Positions 9,549 through 18,354 are shown, numbered from the stretch's first letter. The stretch is DNA of 64,000 nucleotides from Burkholderia sp. Ac-20365 (GCF_017104715.1 NZ_JAAGPI010000013.1:62001-126000), one strand, 5' to 3'. Numbers and translations are program-made. Notes: generated by a model from the letters alone, not told the origin.

Positions 9549-10002
9549 GGTGAATGTGCCTCCGTCATCTAGGGCGTTTGCATCCATCCGCTGATACGCA
9601 CGGATATTGCAGGACAGTCTTCTGCTTCGAATGGTGCGACAGCGAAAACGTGTTCATCCGAAGTCACGATACGGGACGAGGGCGACGTCGCGTGACCGGG
9701 CATGTACTGTGTATATAGTCGATCGATACGTGGTCTCCAAGGCGAAACTCGGAGGCTGCCGTCCCGCTCCGCTGGAGATACCGGTGAACAGATTCTAGGG
9801 ACCGGACAGGTCTGTGTGAATATCGCAAGTACCGATGATATGTATCGGCTTGCGTGGCTCCGTCCCAGGTCGGTTCGACGCGATTTTGCCGTGTCAGATC
9901 CCGACTGTTGCGCCATGATGAGAGCAGCGGACCGTGGATGTGTGAAAGCATCATCTGCGCAGTTGGGTCGTGGAATGCTCCGTACTGTGAAGGAGGTATG
10001 CG
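9549..10002. other. Divergent intergenic region between clpG and the host-attachment gene
   Basis: 454 bases without a credible gene. It must carry both divergent promoters. I looked for a sigma-32-type promoter on the minus strand (TTGAAA-like box with CCCCAT-like box) and did not find a convincing one. The only clear structure is the dyad at 9824-9854. Confidence 0.6.
9824..9854. promoter_or_regulatory. Interrupted dyad in the clpG divergent region
   Basis: Inverted repeat CGCAAG-TA-CCGAT / ATCGG-CTTGCG around a 7-base centre (11 paired positions with a 2-base bulge). No T-run follows on either strand, so a protein-binding site or transcript hairpin is more likely than a terminator. It lies about 150 bases upstream of the plus-strand gene and 275 bases upstream of clpG. 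Confidence 0.3.
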
Positions 10003-10398
10003 ATGAACGATGTTACCTGGGTGATTGTGGCTAATGGTGAGCGTGCGCGTCTTTTCAAAACGCAAGGAATAGCGCTCGATTTGCAGGAAATCGACGATCT
10101 GGTCAACACGGAAGGACATGGAACGGGACTAACTGACAAGGAAGCAGAAGTGCTCGACGAGGGCGAGCGAAAGGAAAAACTGAAAGCGAAATTTGCGAAG
10201 CGTGTTGCGGAGTATGTGGAGCAGGGACGCCTGCAACAGAAATATCATCGGTTGATCATCGCGGCCGAAGCTAAATTTCTCGGTATGGTTCGCGCCGACC
10301 TGAGCGAAGAGACTCGCCGGTTGATATTCGAGCAGGTGAGTGAAGACTTTTCGGAACTCGGCGTGGACGAAATTCAAGCACGCCTGCGGAAAGCGTGA
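10003..10398 (+). CDS. Host-attachment family protein (PF10116, baeRF-like)
   Basis: 131-residue cytoplasmic protein beginning MNDVTWVIVANGERARLF, the typical opening of the 'protein required for attachment to host cells' family, which is related to the archaeo-eukaryotic release-factor-like fold. The second half is charged and helical (KYHRLIIAAEAKFLGMV). Molecular role is not established; family members are often near stress genes, which suits the divergent clpG neighbour. The ATG follows AAGGAGG closely. A hairpin follows the stop. Confidence 0.82.
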   Translation: MNDVTWVIVANGERARLFKTQGIALDLQEIDDLVNTEGHGTGLTDKEAEVLDEGERKEKLKAKFAKRVAEYVEQGRLQQKYHRLIIAAEAKFLGMVRADLSEETRRLIFEQVSEDFSELGVDEIQARLRKA

Positions 10399-10816
10399 TG
10401 AGACGAGGTTGGGCAGACTGAACAGCGAGACGCGCGGATAGTCTGCCCATTGTCGGAGACGCTCATATGACCTGCAGCGCTCACTCTGCCTTCTGACTTT
10501 ATTGTTTCGCACGCTGCGCTATCCAGCGCCGGTACTGCCGGGTGCGACACGCGTTGCTCACCTGCTGCACGAACCCGCAATCGGCCAGGGCGACCGCTGG
10601 ACTGATCGCGGCACTTCCTGGCAATCGAGCATGTCATCAATGTCGAGATCAGATCGCTCTCGCGGCCGAAAAAGATAACGATCTTGTAATGAGCAGGTCA
10701 GCATCGGGACAGGCGCCACCGCGCAGAATGAAGTCAACTTTTCATCGACGCCGATGGAGAGGTTCGAGGCCTCGTTCATGGTGAATGTGGCCGCTACGCT
10801 CCCGAGGGGAACCATC
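10399..10816. other. Non-coding stretch before the DUF4148 gene
   Basis: 418 bases holding the hairpin at 10411-10448 and, presumably, the promoter of the DUF4148 gene. Short open frames on both strands lack ribosome sites and resemble no family I know. Confidence 0.6.
10411..10448 (+). terminator. Hairpin after the host-attachment gene
   Basis: Perfect 9-bp inverted repeat GGGCAGACT / AGTCTGCCC with a 20-base loop, 12 bases after the stop codon. No strong T-run follows, so termination is plausible but not certain. Confidence 0.5.
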
Positions 10817-11131
10817 ATGAAAGCACTGATCAAGACTGTACTGATTGCATGTGCGCTGAGCGCGCCTGCATTCGCGTTTGCACAAGCCACCAATGCGCCA
10901 GTGACTCGGGCCGAGGTCAAGGCGGATCTCGTCCGGGTCGAACAGGCCGGTTATCGCCCGGCAGCGAAGGATCCGTACTATCCCGCCGAGATTCAGGCGG
11001 CCGAGACGAAAATCGCGGCGCAACAACAAACGCCCGAAGCAGCGCAGGTCGGCGGTGTGGCGGCGGGTTCCTGGCAGGCCGGTGGGCCGCGTGCGCTGAG
11101 CGACTCGCAGTCGATCTTCTCGCATCATTGA
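10817..11131 (+). CDS. Small secreted DUF4148-family protein
   Basis: 104-residue exported protein with a clean signal peptide (MKALIKTVLIACALSAPAFA, then FAQA) and the DUF4148 pattern TRAEVKADLVRVEQAGYRPA followed by DPYYPAEIQAAE. This family is abundant in Burkholderia and relatives and its function is unknown. The ATG at 10817 is preceded by GAGGGGA; an upstream in-frame start at 10754 would bury the signal peptide and is rejected. It converges on the PAP2 gene. Confidence 0.85.
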   Translation: MKALIKTVLIACALSAPAFAFAQATNAPVTRAEVKADLVRVEQAGYRPAAKDPYYPAEIQAAETKIAAQQQTPEAAQVGGVAAGSWQAGGPRALSDSQSIFSHH

Positions 11132-11240
11132 AACACGCGGCACACTGCTGGATCGCGCTCTGCGGGGCGCGGTCTGGCGATGATCGTGATTGCAATCGAC
11201 GGCGGATTAAAGCGCGGGCGGACCTTGCTACAAATGCGGC

Positions 11241-11933
11241 TCACAAACTTTGGAGCACACCGCTCGCCAGCTTGCGCAGTTCGTCGAACTGCGTAACGAG
11301 TTCGAGGCACAGAATAAAGGCCAGCATCGCTGAAGGCCCCGGATGACGTTCGATCTGTCGCAGCGCCGGAGTCGCATAGCGCACACGGACCGCATCTCGC
11401 GTCATGACATAGGTAATTCCGATTCCCACAGCGGCGCCCACCAGCAGATCGGTTGGATAGTGATAGCCGAGATAGGCGCGCGGCACGCAAATAAACAGCA
11501 CGGTATACAGAATCGCCAGCACACCGATGCCACGCCACACGAGAAAGATGCCGGTGGCAATTGCCATCCATAGAATTGCGTGATCGCTTGGGAATGAACT
11601 CCAGCTTGTCAGCAGAGCGTCCTTGATATTGCTACCTGCAAAGCGCAAATGCAGTTCGGTGCTATAGATGGGGCGCACTCTGAACGGCAACAAGTGGGTC
11701 AACAATCTTCCGACGAAGAGCGACACGAGGCCACTGAGAAGCGTCGCGAGAACCATTTCTCGCCGCCATTCGCGGCGCTCGCCCTGCTGGAACCACATCC
11801 ACAGCAACACGGGAATGAGTACCAGGCCTTTGAAAGTGTAAAGGTCAGCGACGGCTTCTATGGATCGGGTCGCGAAGTGACTGAAGTGTATGTTGGACAG
11901 GTACGTTTCGATAGATGAATCGAAGCTATTCAT
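11241..11933 (-). CDS. PAP2-family membrane phosphatase
   Basis: About 230-residue integral membrane phosphatase of the PAP2/undecaprenyl-pyrophosphatase type. The three catalytic blocks are visible: the LLPFRVRP region (first motif), SSFPSDHA (PSGH-like) and VPRAYLGYHYPTDLL (SRxxxxxHxxxD-like, with PR in place of SR). Between them are five or six hydrophobic helices. Likely substrates are lipid phosphates such as undecaprenyl pyrophosphate or phosphatidic acid; the sequence does not decide. The ATG at 11933 (MNSFDSS) is the best start; an upstream TTG at 12020 would add 29 unrelated residues. Confidence 0.85.
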   Translation of the reverse strand: MNSFDSSIETYLSNIHFSHFATRSIEAVADLYTFKGLVLIPVLLWMWFQQGERREWRREMVLATLLSGLVSLFVGRLLTHLLPFRVRPIYSTELHLRFAGSNIKDALLTSWSSFPSDHAILWMAIATGIFLVWRGIGVLAILYTVLFICVPRAYLGYHYPTDLLVGAAVGIGITYVMTRDAVRVRYATPALRQIERHPGPSAMLAFILCLELVTQFDELRKLASGVLQSL

Positions 11934-12231
11934 TACTTTGCAGGAAACCGGGCTAATCACATCCCGGATAGCATAGCGCACCGGATGCGCAGCTTTCCAG
12001 GTGCTTACTTTCGCTGACAACTTTTACTGCGCGATTGCATCACCGACTGGATGATGTCGCGTGTGGGGTGCCTGATGGCGCGGAAAAACACCGGAGTACG
12101 GCGGAGGAGTGGAGCTTTCTGTGCGGTGACGTGGATGGTCACGCCGGAGAGTGAGTGGGCGTAGGTGAGGCGTTCAGCGGCGATACGGCGCGACCGCCCG
12201 AACCTGTCCCGGGCGGTCGTCTTGAACACAC

Positions 12232-13164
12232 CTAGACGTTAGCGTAGTCGATACCCGTTAGCGGGCCGAGATGAGCAACGGTGGTGAAATGCGACTCCTG
12301 CTTCGTATCGATGTCGAGTTCGCGTACGTTGCCGCCCAGATCGGTCACAAATGCGCGGCGCCCCTGTACGTCCAGCGATACGCCAATGCCTTCCTTCAAC
12401 TCGCGAGCCAGTACCTCGTGATCGACGAGTCCGGACGGCGTGATTCTCGCGCGATTCAGCGTGTTGCCATCATGCGTATCGTCACCGCGGTCCGTCCAGT
12501 ACAGCATGCTGTCACGGTGATCGATGTCGAGATCGATCGGTTCCGGCAGGTCGGCGAGCAGGCATTCGATATCGGTGCGTCGATCGGGTGCTTCACCCGA
12601 TGGCAGCTCGATACTCGCTCTGAAAATGCGGCCCTCTCCGGCATCCGGCGCTCCCTTCTGGGTCCAATAGATATGGCCGTTTGCCTTGTCGAGCACGATG
12701 CCGACACAATGGCGCTTCGCATCGCGTGTATCGTCCGGAAAATTTCCCGTCCGTACGAGCACTGTCACCTGCGAACCATCCAGCCGCGCGCGCATCACGC
12801 GCATGCCTTCGCGGTCACACCAATACAGATGGTCATTCTCCTTGTCCAGCACGAGTTCTTTTGGTGTTCCGGCCAAGCCTGAAGCGACGAGTACATGGTG
12901 CCCGCTTCCATCGAGTTTCGCGCTTTCGATAGTGCCGTCGTTCGGAGGAACTGCGCCTGAAGGCGGATCACCGTCAATCAGATGGATGCCGGTTCCCATA
13001 TTGGTCCAGTAAACCGTATTGGTTTCGGCATCGACCTTGATCCCGTCGGGCGTTCGCGTGAGGTTCGCGACCACGACTTCGTGCGATCCGTCCGGTGATA
13101 ACGCGATGATCGCGGGTGGACGAGCCTGAAGGACATACAACGTACCGCCATTCTTTGTAGCCAC
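12232..13164 (-). CDS. YWTD-type (LDL-receptor class B-like) beta-propeller protein
   Basis: 310-residue cytoplasmic-looking protein without a signal peptide. It contains recurrent propeller-blade signatures YWTN, YWCD, YWTQ and YWTD, each followed by G/D-rich turns and 'R...DGS' strands (for example LYWCDREGMRVMRARLDGS), as in LDL-receptor class B repeats. Around six blades can be traced. Bacterial members are sometimes annotated as SMP-30-like, but the metal-binding pattern of SMP-30 is not evident. Start is GTG with AGAGGG upstream. No neighbour explains its role; function unknown. Confidence 0.75.
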   Translation of the reverse strand: MATKNGGTLYVLQARPPAIIALSPDGSHEVVVANLTRTPDGIKVDAETNTVYWTNMGTGIHLIDGDPPSGAVPPNDGTIESAKLDGSGHHVLVASGLAGTPKELVLDKENDHLYWCDREGMRVMRARLDGSQVTVLVRTGNFPDDTRDAKRHCVGIVLDKANGHIYWTQKGAPDAGEGRIFRASIELPSGEAPDRRTDIECLLADLPEPIDLDIDHRDSMLYWTDRGDDTHDGNTLNRARITPSGLVDHEVLARELKEGIGVSLDVQGRRAFVTDLGGNVRELDIDTKQESHFTTVAHLGPLTGIDYANV

Positions 13165-13699
13165 AGTGGGTTCCCTCTATCTGGTCACAATCATGGTCGT
13201 CTTACGAGGCGGTGTGTAATCGCTCGAAGACACGTTGCTGCGGAGAGCCGACAGACTACCTCAGCTCGCGGGATCGTTCTGTGAAGGTGCCGCGTGAGCG
13301 CGGTTGGCGACCTGAAAGGCAAGCGGAAGCATCCTCGAAAATCGAAATTAATCCTTGCGAATAATGCGCTTAATTATCAGCGGCAGAGTTTCTAAACTTG
13401 ATGTCGGCTGCAACGGGTTTGCCCATGCGCTTTGATTTGATGCGCGTCCCTCAATTCGGTGCAACAACGGCCAGAGAAGCCTCATTGGCTAGCGCATCAG
13501 TTCATTGTGCATTGGACTCCGTGCTTCGAAACGAAGTGCCGATCATCCCCAGAAATGGGAATTTTTGGTCGGCAGCATGCGTACTACAGCAAACGATCGG
13601 TGACATTGGTCGTCACAAGCCGCGGCATAACCAACGCCACGGAGAAATACAAATGGACCGTTTGCCTTTAATTTCCAATTCAGTCAGGAGGGACAAGTC
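13165..13699. other. Long intergenic region before the secreted repeat peptide
   Basis: 535 bases. It contains the promoters of the two divergent genes. One open frame on the plus strand, about 13459-13671 and ending KYKWTVCL, is open but has no ribosome site or recognisable family. I do not call it. Confidence 0.5.
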
Positions 13700-13993
13700 A
13701 TGACCAGAACAAGCAGCGCATTGCTCGCGGCTTTTGCCGCACTCACGCTGTCGGGCGGCGCTTATGCGCAGAGTAACAATACGCTGGCGACGCCGAGTAC
13801 CGTGTCGCCCGTCGCGCCCAAGGCAACGAGCGACTATGGCACGCCTGGCGGCAGCAACTCGGACAGCGGCATGAGCAGTCATTCGCAGAATTCGGGTGCG
13901 CAGAGTGCAAGCGGTAACTCGACGCCTGCTCCTGGCGCGTACGGTGCCAATAACACGCTGGCGACTCCAAGCACGGCGTCGCCCGTTAAATAA
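13700..13993 (+). CDS. Small secreted protein with terminal NNTLATPST repeats
   Basis: 97-residue exported protein: signal peptide up to GGAYAQ (about residue 24), then a low-complexity Ser/Gly/Asn/Pro-rich body. The 13-residue unit NNTLATPSTVSPV occurs right after the signal peptide and again at the very C-terminus as NNTLATPSTASPV, so the mature protein is bracketed by near-identical repeats. No cysteines. A strong ribosome site (CAGGAGGGACA) precedes the ATG. A long hairpin follows. I know no function; the composition suggests an unstructured envelope or extracellular peptide. Confidence 0.72.
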   Translation: MTRTSSALLAAFAALTLSGGAYAQSNNTLATPSTVSPVAPKATSDYGTPGGSNSDSGMSSHSQNSGAQSASGNSTPAPGAYGANNTLATPSTASPVK

Positions 13994-14012
13994 CAGCGTT
14001 CAAGTCTGACGC

Positions 14013-14060
14013 CCCGGCGCAATCAAACGCAAAACTTCGAGGCGTTTGAATTGCGCCGGG
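14013..14060 (+). terminator. 18-bp stem-loop downstream of the secreted repeat peptide
   Basis: Stem CCCGGCGCAAT / ATTGCGCCGGG (11 bp) continuing as CAAACGC / GCGTTTG (7 bp) with a single bulged A and an 11-base loop. It is the strongest hairpin in the region but is not followed by Ts; terminator, mRNA-stabilising element or small-RNA part are all possible. Confidence 0.5.
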
Positions 14061-14276
14061 CGCGATGGTAATTGCGGCTACGGCGCCAATAAGTGTGGTT
14101 CGTCCGCTCTCGCAGCGGAAGATGCTTAACGAATCCCGCATGGCATCGCATCTGGTGCAAACAGAACGAGAAAATCTGAATCACCATTATTGCCATATGC
14201 AATGACGTTATTGATTTCATCGCATTGCGAGAATAGCGCATGAGTTTTATCTCGGTCTCCATACAACGGAGGCGCC

Positions 14277-14399
14277 ATGAAGATTGTATTTCTGGGAGCC
14301 GACGCACTCTGCAACCTGCAGAGGTTGGCCCTTTGGACCAGGTCATTGTTCTTCGCACGCCTGGCGGCACGACACCAACTCCGCAGGCAGATGCGTTGA
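14277..14399 (+). CDS. Possible 40-residue small protein
   Basis: Short open frame with a good ribosome site (ACGGAGG, 5 bases before ATG) in an otherwise empty gap. The product starts MKIVFLGADALCNLQRLALW and ends in a very basic stretch (RHQLRRQMR), so it is hydrophobic then cationic. No family recognised. It could be a real small membrane peptide, or the decayed front of a larger gene. Confidence 0.3.
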   Translation: MKIVFLGADALCNLQRLALWTRSLFFARLAARHQLRRQMR

Positions 14400-14502
14400 T
14401 TGGTCCGTGTCGGGAAATTCTTGAATCTCTACGTAGGTTCTCCGCTTCTAAGTCATGCCGCGCGGGGTCTGGTCGAAAGCGAATGTAGATGAACAACCCG
14501 GG

Positions 14503-14871
14503 TTATTTGCGGCGCCGTTGACTCATAAGCTTCACGATGTTGGTCGTTGGACCGCTGGTCATGAGGCGAGCGACATCGTCGAGGTGGACCCAGCGACACT
14601 TTGCGATTTCGTTGTTCGGACGAGCTTTGGCGCGATTCGGGATTTCGCAGGCGAACACGTGATGGTGCTTCTGCTTTCCACGGAAGTCGAAGAGGTGTTT
14701 GGCCGACTTCCCGGAAAGTCGCGTTTCTTCCTTGAGTTCGCGAAGAGCGGCGACGGAACTCTGTTCCCCCTGCTTGAGGATCCCGCCTGGCAGGGCCCAC
14801 TTCGATTGACTACGTGCGACCAGAAGAATTCGTTTGCCTCTACGGCAGATCACGGTTGCGCGTTTCTTCAA
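14503..14871 (-). CDS. Nudix hydrolase
   Basis: 122-residue Nudix-fold enzyme. The Nudix box is nearly complete: GILKQGEQSSVAALRELKEET, where the usual final Gly is replaced by Arg (EETRL). The catalytic RELKEE core is intact, so hydrolysis of a nucleoside-diphosphate derivative is expected, but the substrate is unknown. The start is a TTG with GGGAG 7-8 bases upstream. The C-terminus is short and basic (SQRRRK). Confidence 0.8.
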   Translation of the reverse strand: MKKRATVICRRGKRILLVARSQSKWALPGGILKQGEQSSVAALRELKEETRLSGKSAKHLFDFRGKQKHHHVFACEIPNRAKARPNNEIAKCRWVHLDDVARLMTSGPTTNIVKLMSQRRRK

Positions 14872-15120
14872 ACCGGACTCCCACTTGCGTTCCAGACATT
14901 TTCGAGGGCACTCGATGCGCCAGCGTATCGGCTAGCACTTTGTGTAGCTCAGTATCCTAGTACAGAAATGCGGGCAAGAAGAAATGTAAATGCCGGGTGC
15001 GGGCATATGTGCGACATGTCGAGGCAGTTTTTCATCAACACGTCACATTAACCGTGTTGCTCGCAAATGGGTGTGGTACTGTCTGGACAAAATATTTTCT
15101 GTCCGATTTGGGGCGCTGAA

Positions 15121-16032
15121 ATGGATATGGATGGTGACTGGCCGTTGCCGAGGCTTAACGCGTTCTTCAAGACAGACCGAAGGGCGGCCGATCCGTCGCT
15201 TTCAAAATCGAGTTCGATAGCCAGTACTTTCTCGTCGCTCGCGGCGCCCGTTGTAGCCGAAGCAGTCCAAAGAGCCAGAGCGCTATCCACCAGCAGCGAT
15301 GTCGAGGGGTTTCATCAGCTTCGAGTCGCTTTCAGAAAGCTTCGTGCGCTGTTCTGGGCATATTCTCCCTATCTTGGCGAAGAGGCGACGGCGCAGGCTA
15401 CTGAAGAATTCAGGCGTCTCGCAGCAGTCGCGGGGCAAACGCGTGATTGGGATATCGCAGGCGATCTCCTGAAGGTCGCCCAGGAGTCAGGCGCATCCAT
15501 CGACCCGCTCGTTGTGGCGGCACGCGAGAAGCGAGCACAGGCGGTATTGCATAGTCAGACGATGATTAAAGGCGACGACGTCGAGGCGTTCCTGAACGAC
15601 GTCCTGCTTCGTGCGCAAACCACGTTGCAGTCGCGATGCAATGATCTTCCTGTTCGCGCGTTCGCCGAGCAGCGCGTTCGATTGGCGCAGCGTTCGCTTC
15701 AAAAGCGGAGCAGGCATGCAGCACGCGGCGAGAGCACAAACGAGGAAGATCTTCACGACGTTCGCAAGGCGGGCAAAAAACTCAGATATCTGCTCGAGTT
15801 CTTTCAACCGGTCATCAAAGGCGGACACGGTCCCGCGATCAAGGCTTTGACGTCCGTGCAAAACAAGCTCGGGCAGTTCAACGACATCGCAGCAAGCGAG
15901 ACACTGATCCGCAATACGGCATTCAACGAGGTACCACCCGAGATCGTGCAGGAGTCGCTGCGGTGGCTGGAGGCACAGAAATATCGTCGAATGCGCGCAG
16001 CATCGCGGCGAGTCCGGGCTATCGCGGATTGA
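15121..16032 (+). CDS. CHAD-domain protein
   Basis: About 303-residue CHAD protein (conserved histidine alpha-helical domain, binds polyphosphate in characterised cases). Two CHAD helical repeats are visible: GFHQLRVAFRKLRALFWAYSP (about residues 65-85) and DLHDVRKAGKKLRYLLEFFQP (about 220-240), each with the His and Arg/Lys face. There is no N-terminal CYTH domain, so it is a stand-alone CHAD. The start is uncertain: the ATG at 15121 (MDMDGDWPLPR) is preferred, but the ATG at 15067 would add 18 residues; neither has a strong ribosome site. It is followed by a strong bidirectional terminator. Confidence 0.85.
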   Translation: MDMDGDWPLPRLNAFFKTDRRAADPSLSKSSSIASTFSSLAAPVVAEAVQRARALSTSSDVEGFHQLRVAFRKLRALFWAYSPYLGEEATAQATEEFRRLAAVAGQTRDWDIAGDLLKVAQESGASIDPLVVAAREKRAQAVLHSQTMIKGDDVEAFLNDVLLRAQTTLQSRCNDLPVRAFAEQRVRLAQRSLQKRSRHAARGESTNEEDLHDVRKAGKKLRYLLEFFQPVIKGGHGPAIKALTSVQNKLGQFNDIAASETLIRNTAFNEVPPEIVQESLRWLEAQKYRRMRAASRRVRAIAD

Positions 16033-16112
16033 AACTGGAACGAGCCTCGAAGATGAGCGATAACGGCGCCGGATTTTCCATCGCCGACAAGCACGGTTAG
16101 CGCAACATCCAT

Positions 16113-16143
16113 ACAACAGGCCGGGTTGGACCCGGCCTGTTGT
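16113..16143. terminator. Bidirectional terminator between CHAD and SnoaL genes
   Basis: Perfect 14-bp inverted repeat ACAACAGGCCGGGT / ACCCGGCCTGTTGT with a 3-base loop, lying between two convergent genes. The T-run is poor on both sides, but the stem is very stable. Confidence 0.75.
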
Positions 16144-16158
16144 CGTCGTGGCGTTACA

Positions 16159-16608
16159 TCACACTGGCTTGATAAGTCCGAGTTGCTGCAGGGCCGTCAC
16201 GCCATCATCCAGTCCGATCTCTTCGACTATCTTCCCGTCTTTGAGGCGAAGCACGGTCGTTCCGGTGAAGCGCATTTTCCGACCGGTGGCAGCAGGCAGC
16301 GACCCGATGAGGAAGTCGCGGAATGCCGGGCCGGTATGTGTGCCGCCGCCTTCCCACCGACCGACGACATAGTCTCCCTCAGCGATAAGATCAGCCGCGC
16401 CCCGGAAGTTAAGGTCCGGGAATGCTGCGCGGAAATTGGTCATGAATGCCTTGATATCCTCGTGGCCGCGTCGCGGTTCATGCAGTGAGTATTGAAGCAG
16501 CATGTCGGGCGAAGCAAGTTCATCGACGATGTCGAGATTGCATGTCTTGCCCCAGAAATCGGTGAACCAACGGCCCACGACGGATTTGTTGTCATCTTCC
16601 TTGGACAT
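16159..16608 (-). CDS. SnoaL-like ester cyclase / polyketide-cyclase-fold protein
   Basis: 149-residue SnoaL/NTF2-fold protein. Typical stretches are RGHEDIKAFMTNFRAAFPDL, VVGRWEGGGTHTGPAF and GKIVEEIGLDDGVTALQQLG. Family members are small cyclases or isomerases, often of unknown substrate. The ATG at 16608 has GAGGAATTC upstream; the open frame extends about 100 codons further but with no family similarity. It is monocistronic, convergent with the CHAD gene. Confidence 0.82.
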   Translation of the reverse strand: MSKEDDNKSVVGRWFTDFWGKTCNLDIVDELASPDMLLQYSLHEPRRGHEDIKAFMTNFRAAFPDLNFRGAADLIAEGDYVVGRWEGGGTHTGPAFRDFLIGSLPAATGRKMRFTGTTVLRLKDGKIVEEIGLDDGVTALQQLGLIKPV

Positions 16609-17555
16609 GGTGAATTCCTCATTGACTGAAGTTGGCAGAGGGAGACGCCATCGAATCCCTCTGACTGAACGATATTGACGCGGGCAGTCGGGTGCCCTCC
16701 GTTTCTTGCGGCAATACTCGATAAGCAGTTTTGCGGTTGATGTGAGCAATGGAACAGCAAGAATCGGAGTGTCTGCGTCTGGCGGCCGGCATATCGTGTC
16801 CACGCAATTGCACCGTTGGCGAAGTCGTGGGACGAGGGATGGTGAAATCCGGTCGTCGATGTACGGCTCGCCTGTACTTTTTTGACGGGAGTCCGAGCAT
16901 GTTGCCGTTACTATCGCTTCACGCACTTGCAGCCCAACGCGGCGATGGGCTGCGCCCAGAACTTAAAGCCTTGTTCGAACGTAGTGCCGGGTTGGCGACG
17001 GGTCTTTCCGCAGCGACTGAGCCGGACGAACAGGAGTCGGTTTACCAGGTGACAGACGTGGTCGAGGAGGCTCGTGCGAAGGAGTTTGGGGAAGATGGGG
17101 AGACGGCGAGGGGCTCGTGATCGCGCAGGAGTGGACAGTGAGGGACGAGTTGCTGTGTGACTCGGAAGGTGCAGAGACTTTGGCCGTCTACTATGAATTG
17201 CAGGCTACGGAGAATTTAGCGTGCAACACGTTCTCGATCTTCAGGCTTACTGTAATTGTGGTCCGGTCTGTAACGCCGACGATGCCGGCTGGTCGACATG
17301 CAAGCAGATCGCAAGACCATAAGCTCATAGTCCCCCCGCCCTTAGATTGATTGTTCGCCTGCTGCGCGATCAGTTTGCTTTTGTCACTCGTCGTCGCTGC
17401 TTTCGTCATTGCGGACTTCGTCGAAATGGCCGGGTACCGCTGAGAAGCATACCCGGTCGATAGTGCAGATAACTGAATAGTTTCGCGCTTTCACACGGCT
17501 TCGACCAACTTGCGCCCTTGGACGTCACGACCTGGAATACCGACAACGAACAGCT
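16609..17555. other. 947-base region without a confident gene
   Basis: The longest gap in the window. A 123-codon plus-strand frame at 16749-17120 (MEQQESECLRLAAG...) is open but overlaps the upstream part of the SnoaL frame, lacks a ribosome site and resembles nothing I know. A minus-strand frame at 17191-17409 opens MTKAATTSDKSKLIAQQANN but also lacks support. The region may be decayed DNA. Confidence 0.5.
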
Positions 17556-18134
17556 CTAATGTGCTGTGCCGTCATTGATCAGCGAAGACAGCACATGATC
17601 AGTCCACACACCATTGATCTTCAGATAGGAGCGGGCAAGTCCTTCACGCTCAAACCCGAGCCGTTTCAATAACTGTGCGCTACGAACATTTTCGGGCCTG
17701 TAGTTTGCCATTACCCTGTGCAATCCGATTTGATTGAAAATATAGGAAATTGCGGGCATCAATGCTTCACGCATCAAACCCTGTCCTTCAAACCGCTTTG
17801 CGAGTGAGAAACCAAGGTGACATGCCTGAAAAGGCCCGCGCACGATGTTGGTGAAGTTGCATTCCCCCACCATTTCCCCGGTTTCCAGCGAGATCAACAA
17901 CAGGTGCAGCGCATGCCCCGACGTGTTGGCATGCGCCATCGCGCAAAGCCGTTGTGCGACAGACTCAGCCTCGAAGAAGGTCTCGGATCGGAGCGGTTCC
18001 CAAGGCTGCAAATGAGCGCGATTTTCAATAGCATACTGTTGAAGCTCTTGCACGAATTGCTCATGTGCTGGCACAAGTTTCAGCCGTGCCGTCGAGATCT
18101 TCAGCGGTAGCACATCGGTGCTGGTACTCGTCAC
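17556..18134 (-). CDS. RimJ/RimL-type GNAT N-acetyltransferase
   Basis: 192-residue GNAT acetyltransferase of the ribosomal-protein-alanine acetyltransferase group. Acetyl-CoA-binding motif A is seen as LAKRFEGQGLMREAL, and motif B as IGLHRVMANYRPENVRSAQLLKRLGFEREG. Expected to acetylate an N-terminal amine or small molecule; E. coli RimJ acts on S5. Start is GTG with AAGGAAG upstream. No operon partner. Confidence 0.85.
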   Translation of the reverse strand: MTSTSTDVLPLKISTARLKLVPAHEQFVQELQQYAIENRAHLQPWEPLRSETFFEAESVAQRLCAMAHANTSGHALHLLLISLETGEMVGECNFTNIVRGPFQACHLGFSLAKRFEGQGLMREALMPAISYIFNQIGLHRVMANYRPENVRSAQLLKRLGFEREGLARSYLKINGVWTDHVLSSLINDGTAH

Positions 18135-18354
18135 GTCGTTCTTCCTTTAAAGAGCGCGTGTGAGTATGTTCAGTCAGGAATTTTTCGTCAGCAATTTGTC
18201 TGGCAACACGCCATTCAATGTCCAGTGGGTGAGTCGTGTCTCGTTGCATCGGCTCAAGGTGACAACGCCAGCAGCCAGCAATCCGACTTGCCTTCTCGCC
18301 GCACACTTTCTGCACACGCACATGGGGCGCTCATCATGACGTCACGCTGCACCG

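Larger units (their letters stand above)
13994..14502. other. Intergenic region between the secreted peptide and the Nudix gene
   Basis: 509 bases with the hairpin at 14013-14060 and the possible small frame at 14277. Around 14135-14240 it is comparatively AT-rich. No other feature seen. Confidence 0.5.

Noticed and set aside
9560..9800. Sigma-32 heat-shock promoter for clpG
   Set aside because: Looked for TTGAAA-like and CCCCAT-like boxes on the minus strand at normal spacing; no convincing match.
13459..13671. Small plus-strand gene ending KYKWTVCL
   Set aside because: Open frame only; no ribosome site, no recognised family, and it runs into the promoter region of the next gene.
15036..15059. 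Terminator or operator upstream of the CHAD gene
   Set aside because: A 7-bp stem CAACACG / CGTGTTG exists but has no T-run, no conserved position and no clear role.
16749..17120. 123-codon gene in the long gap
   Set aside because: No ribosome site, odd composition and overlap with the SnoaL upstream region; no family similarity seen.
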